Source: Sergeia podlipaevii
Lineage: Eukaryota > Euglenozoa > Kinetoplastea > Trypanosomatida > Trypanosomatidae
Length of the DNA: 64,000 nt
NCBI GenBank assembly: GCA_030849805.1
Contig: JASANZ010002249.1
Coordinates: 43,965-107,964, forward strand
Direction: 5' to 3'
The notes below the pieces were generated by a model. That model worked only from the letters and a program-made list of their open reading frames with translations, was not told the DNA's origin and did not search any database. The translations under genes and the position numbers were made by a program. Below, in pieces: positions 60,403-64,000 of the stretch (the first letter of the stretch is position 1; the number at the start of each line of letters is the position of its first letter).

Positions 60403-63400
60403 ATGACCACAGTACCAGAAAAGCTTCTTGGGCGCTTATTGGCACCTACGGTGGCTTCAGTGCTCCGCAAGGAGGAGCTCTGCCTCGCCATGGGGGCGGT
60501 GGTCAGACTACCTGCCTTACACAGGACAGGAAGCAGCGGCTCTGGCGCAGTGGCAATGCCAGCGCAACTACTCGCGTCACGTGCGCAGCGACTTGCTCCC
60601 CTGTGCACATGGAAGGAGGTGAGTCTGTTATCAACTGGATCGTTGGCTCTTGACTGGCGCCACGCGCCAGTGGCTGACGCTCTTGTGACCTCCATGTACT
60701 TCAAACACCAGCAGGGCCAAGACGCTCAGCCACCACCACGACTCTCGGAGATGAGCAGTCTGGTGGACGCGGCACGTGCGGCTGGACGCGAGCGTAGTTA
60801 TACATTAGCAAGTCTCTTGCTTGATCTTGGCCCCAAACTCTCATGCAGTCCACGCGAAGACGCCAAGGACCTGGAGACGTTTCTGGCCTCATGTGCATGG
60901 TGTCTGAGCCCGCGGAGCATGGGACGGCTCTTAGCTGACATAGAGAGCAGCTGCGCCGAGGGTGACGCTAGCAAGCACGCGGTGGTGGACCGCTTCAAAG
61001 AAAGCTCACTAGTTGGCGGGCCAGCGACACCTGAAGTTGGGAGCACCGAGTGGAATGCGAGGAGGGCAGCGGAAGCCATTTGCAGCTTTTGTGAGTCTCT
61101 CACTCCAGTAGACAACAAAGAAGTGGATAGTGCAAACGTGCGCGCGGCGTGCGAGGCGGTGCAGCTCTATGGACGCTTTGGTATCCAGGACCCTGCTGCT
61201 CGAGCCTGTATCGAGGGCTTTCTCGTCGCCTGGTTACAGAACGCCGAAGCACCTAGTACGCACCGCGAGGAGTTGATGCGGGACGTGAAGGACGCTGTGT
61301 ACGGTAGCCCCGCGCTCGTTCCCTCAGCACGCGCCCTCTTGGATGCTACAATGCAGGAAGGCGCTGAAGGTGGAGCGCAGGCGTTGGCGCCGCTCTCACA
61401 GACTGCGCTGGCGTACCGTGACACACTGCGAGGCATCCGAGTCCCCGCCGAGCGACTTGTGCGAATTGTGGAGCAAGAGGTAGCTCACCTTTGTCCGGAT
61501 GAGAGTGCCATGGCGGCGTGTGTGTTTGCTGTGAATGCCCAGTCAGTGCCAGAGGTTCTGGTGGCAAGGACGCTGAGCGCAGCTCAGCATTTTAGCCTCA
61601 ATGCGCGCGTGTGTCTGGGTAGCGGCGACGACCACAGCAGTGGACTTACGCCGCGTGGAGTGGCGGCGGTGCTGCGGGCCAGCAAGAAGAGCGCTCATCC
61701 AGTGCTGGCACAAGCAGCCGATCTTGTGGCACGTCCCACCAGCGAGCTGCTCCAGAGAGATGGGCCGCAGCTGCGGCTGGAGCTCGAGAGCTTACTCGAC
61801 CTGTGCAGCGCTGTGTCCCTACCCCACACACGGCGCATGTCACACTCAAGTGCCAGTATGGCCGCACACAACGCCTTGGCGGACGCGCTTCTCTCCCGAG
61901 CAGTCGCCACAGTGCAGAGTCTCTCCGCGCAGGATGCCCTGAGGGTGGCGGAGGCCTGTGCACAACTGGACGCCTCTAGCGCTGAGGTGGTCAGCCTGGC
62001 GTGTGAGCGGGTCTGCGGCCATTCTCAGGGAAAGTGCGAAAGCACGGCAGAAACTGCCCCTCTGGTACCTCTGCTGGCACTACAGCTGCTTCGCACACTC
62101 GCCGCGCGCGAATACACGCATGAGGCCAGTCTGCTGGCGATTCGGGCTTCCCTCAGTCCTGTTGTGCGGGCGGCCACGAGCATGGGTAGCACAGACGCAG
62201 CGTCCTTGGCAGCAAAAGAGATGACTGTGGAGTTTGCCGCCCTGCAGACCCAGTATGACGCACCAGAGCTAGAGCCTCTGGCGTACACGTTGATACATGC
62301 TGTGGAGACCGCAGCGGACGGCGCTGATGCATACTTAGCGACCGCGGCTGGACTTCTCGCGTGCCGAGCACTGAGGCCTGCTACTGTGCAGCGCGCTCTG
62401 GGTATTTTGGCAGCTGCTGCGAAGGAGAATAGTACCTTGCCATGCGCTCGGCATGTGGTGGCACTGCTAGAGCGCAGCGTGGATCTCTGCGCAGGCGGTG
62501 GCACGGCGTGGTGGGAGGTGCTTTCAACAGAAGCAGCGAAGATGGCGGCTCATGAAGAGCAAGAGGCGGCGGCAGCTGACACCATCGCACGTTGCCTTGC
62601 GCTAATATGCGCTGCACACCCCATGGACGAGGAGCCCTCGGCGGCACTGGCAGAGGTAGTTTCGAGTATAGTGGGTCCGCTGCGCGACCGCCTGCATGCG
62701 CTGAGCCCGAGCAGTTACTGTGCCCTTTGTGCCAAGGCGTACACGGGGCCTCTCACGCCTCACACTGAGTTCACCAGCGAGATGCTCGCAGCTCTCCCTG
62801 GTATGATGGATGCTCTGACACCGCGGCAGATTGCGCTGTGCGTGCGTGGTCTGGGCGAGGTGCCTGGCGCTGGACAACGGCTCACTGACCAACTCGCTAC
62901 CGAGGCAATCGCCGAGTACGTTGTGGACAACGCCGAGTTGTTTTACAGTGGGACAGACATTGCCTACCTACTGAAGGGTCTAGCGCTTCTGTACTGCACG
63001 CGCCGCGCTGTGTACAGTGTCTTTGCCAATAGGCTGCGCAAGCGTCCCGTGATAGCGACGTTGGACCGGGCGAGCATTAGTCTTGCGCTGAGTGCTTTTG
63101 GCGCTGTGAAGTTTGTGGATCAGACCTTGTTCGACCGCTTTGCAGACGTGTACACTCGCTACGCCAGCACGCTCGCAGCACCGGACTTGCTACTCGCTCT
63201 GAAGGCTTTCAGTCGCGTGATGTTGCTGCATCGCGGGCTCTACGTGAACCTCGGCAATCAAGTGGCGCTTCGGGTGAGAGAGTTTCCGCTGGAGTCGCAG
63301 TGCGAACTGCTGGCGGCGTACGCTGCGGTGGAGGTGCCCCACACGAAAATGGCCGCGGCTCTTACTCAGTGCCTTGCAGAAGGCGTAGAGGCGCTCGGAG

Positions 63401-63807
63401 ACGCGAACAAGGCAGTTGACGTGCTGACCTCCTTGTGGTTCATGCAGTACGCGATCGAGGACGACCCCAATGTCAATGTGCTGCTCGACCGTATCGTGGG
63501 CTGCGCCGCGGATCTAAGTGGCGAAAGCATACTCAAGCTGTGCTCTATCCTGGCCGATTCGCAGTTCGATCGCGACACCTGCGCAAAACTCGCGTTTGCA
63601 GTTGCGGATGAGGCGCTGCGGTTGCACGAGTTGAGAGAGCTTAGCGCCGAGGCAGGTCGCGCGGTGCTCGATACACTTGGACGCTCGCAGCTGCATCACC
63701 CTCGCGCTAGGGCTGATCTCTCTGCTCTTGGCAAGACAGTCAGCAAGGAGACCGTCATGCTGTCCGACGAGGAACAGGCGCTGCTGGATCAGCTGCTGCT
63801 GAGGTGA
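60403..63807 (+). CDS. large alpha-helical-repeat protein, 1134 residues, possibly mitochondrial RNA-associated
   Basis: Single frame from the ATG at 60403. The chain is almost wholly Ala/Leu-rich helix, with units of about 35-38 residues especially clear in the C-terminal third, for example SISLALSAFGAVKFVDQTLF, then DLLLALKAFSRVMLLHRGLY, then QCELLAAYAAVEVPHTKMAA. That spacing resembles OPR/heptatricopeptide (FAST-kinase-like) repeats found in organellar RNA-binding proteins; many trypanosomatid mitochondrial RNA-processing and mitoribosome proteins have such repeats. The N-terminus is basic (PEKLLGRLLAPTVASVLRK) and may be a mitochondrial leader. No RAP domain, nuclease or kinase motif is visible. 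Identification as an OPR-type protein is inference. Confidence 0.75.
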   Translation: MTTVPEKLLGRLLAPTVASVLRKEELCLAMGAVVRLPALHRTGSSGSGAVAMPAQLLASRAQRLAPLCTWKEVSLLSTGSLALDWRHAPVADALVTSMYFKHQQGQDAQPPPRLSEMSSLVDAARAAGRERSYTLASLLLDLGPKLSCSPREDAKDLETFLASCAWCLSPRSMGRLLADIESSCAEGDASKHAVVDRFKESSLVGGPATPEVGSTEWNARRAAEAICSFCESLTPVDNKEVDSANVRAACEAVQLYGRFGIQDPAARACIEGFLVAWLQNAEAPSTHREELMRDVKDAVYGSPALVPSARALLDATMQEGAEGGAQALAPLSQTALAYRDTLRGIRVPAERLVRIVEQEVAHLCPDESAMAACVFAVNAQSVPEVLVARTLSAAQHFSLNARVCLGSGDDHSSGLTPRGVAAVLRASKKSAHPVLAQAADLVARPTSELLQRDGPQLRLELESLLDLCSAVSLPHTRRMSHSSASMAAHNALADALLSRAVATVQSLSAQDALRVAEACAQLDASSAEVVSLACERVCGHSQGKCESTAETAPLVPLLALQLLRTLAAREYTHEASLLAIRASLSPVVRAATSMGSTDAASLAAKEMTVEFAALQTQYDAPELEPLAYTLIHAVETAADGADAYLATAAGLLACRALRPATVQRALGILAAAAKENSTLPCARHVVALLERSVDLCAGGGTAWWEVLSTEAAKMAAHEEQEAAAADTIARCLALICAAHPMDEEPSAALAEVVSSIVGPLRDRLHALSPSSYCALCAKAYTGPLTPHTEFTSEMLAALPGMMDALTPRQIALCVRGLGEVPGAGQRLTDQLATEAIAEYVVDNAELFYSGTDIAYLLKGLALLYCTRRAVYSVFANRLRKRPVIATLDRASISLALSAFGAVKFVDQTLFDRFADVYTRYASTLAAPDLLLALKAFSRVMLLHRGLYVNLGNQVALRVREFPLESQCELLAAYAAVEVPHTKMAAALTQCLAEGVEALGDANKAVDVLTSLWFMQYAIEDDPNVNVLLDRIVGCAADLSGESILKLCSILADSQFDRDTCAKLAFAVADEALRLHELRELSAEAGRAVLDTLGRSQLHHPRARADLSALGKTVSKETVMLSDEEQALLDQLLLR

Positions 63808-64000
63808 AGTAGGGGAGAAATGCGTGGGTGTGCTGATGTGTTTTGTCTTGTTGTTTATATACGCTGGTGCGCGCTTTTGTTTGTGCTTCACAGATTACCA
63901 AAAAATAATAATAATGGAAAAAAAACCGCGAGGGTTTCCCTTGTTGTCTAAAGCGAAAGGTGTAGACGGCCAACTGGACCAAGCGGGCATACAACAGTAG
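63808..64000 (+). other. 3' flank of the last gene
   Basis: No gene seen in the last 193 bases. A short purine stretch follows the stop, with a T/G-rich segment and an A run (63926-63931). An antisense frame here is a shadow of low-complexity sequence. Confidence 0.6.

Noticed and set aside
1..64000. tRNA, 5S rRNA or spliced-leader RNA genes
   Set aside because: Read by eye for B-box-like GTTCGA/GTTCAA on both strands and for the conserved spliced-leader start. Only isolated partial matches inside genes or without a partner stem were found. A covariance-model scan would be decisive.

Overview
The window reads as nuclear DNA of a trypanosomatid (kinetoplastid) flagellate. All 24 supported protein genes lie head-to-tail on the + strand and none shows an intron. 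They are separated by T-rich, pyrimidine-rich spacers in which a tract is typically followed by an AG shortly before the ATG, the signature of spliced-leader trans-splicing and polycistronic transcription. Lineage markers agree: a leishmanolysin (GP63), a long histone H2B variant of the H2BV type, an LRR dual-specificity phosphatase and a very large multi-pass class III cyclase. The coding sequence is less GC-rich than I would expect for Leishmania, and spacers are long (up to 3.3 kb). I do not assign a genus. No strand switch, tRNA, rRNA or spliced-leader RNA gene was recognised.

Layout. 0-10 kb: 3' part of an MFSD1-like transporter, an RRM protein, an LRR phosphatase, an Mpv17/PMP22-like membrane protein and a Q/H-rich unknown. 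10-21 kb: a 3.3 kb gene-poor stretch, a class V PLP enzyme with a long N-terminal extension, H2BV, and two tandem DHHC palmitoyltransferases. 21-28 kb: a 2172-residue cyclase-like receptor. 28-41 kb: a small protein with a duplicated Cys/His motif, mitochondrial FAD-dependent glycerol-3-phosphate dehydrogenase, a 300-residue unknown and a 1190-residue unknown. 41-42 kb: a 167-bp tandem repeat. 42-48 kb: a multi-pass membrane protein, GP63 and FAD synthetase. 49-51 kb: two adjacent elongin-C-like proteins. 51-64 kb: a HIT-finger/BCD1-like protein with added CCCH fingers, two unknowns, RRP44/DIS3 and a 1134-residue helical protein.

Genes in such arrays are usually not functionally grouped. Three local themes are still visible: two adjacent paralogue pairs (DHHC, elongin C), an RNA-processing group near the right end (BCD1-like, RRP44), and a flavin pair (FAD synthetase and FAD-dependent GPDH) whose proximity may be chance.

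The observations most worth follow-up are these: the cyclase, with four repeated TM-loop-TM modules and both transition-state residues of its single catalytic domain replaced; the elongin-C pair, in which both BTB folds are interrupted by long insertions; the 167-bp repeat; the GP63 with an altered Met-turn; and several perfect or near-perfect hairpins in the spacers. Start codons were placed at the first plausible ATG of each frame. Splice sites are inferred from sequence only.
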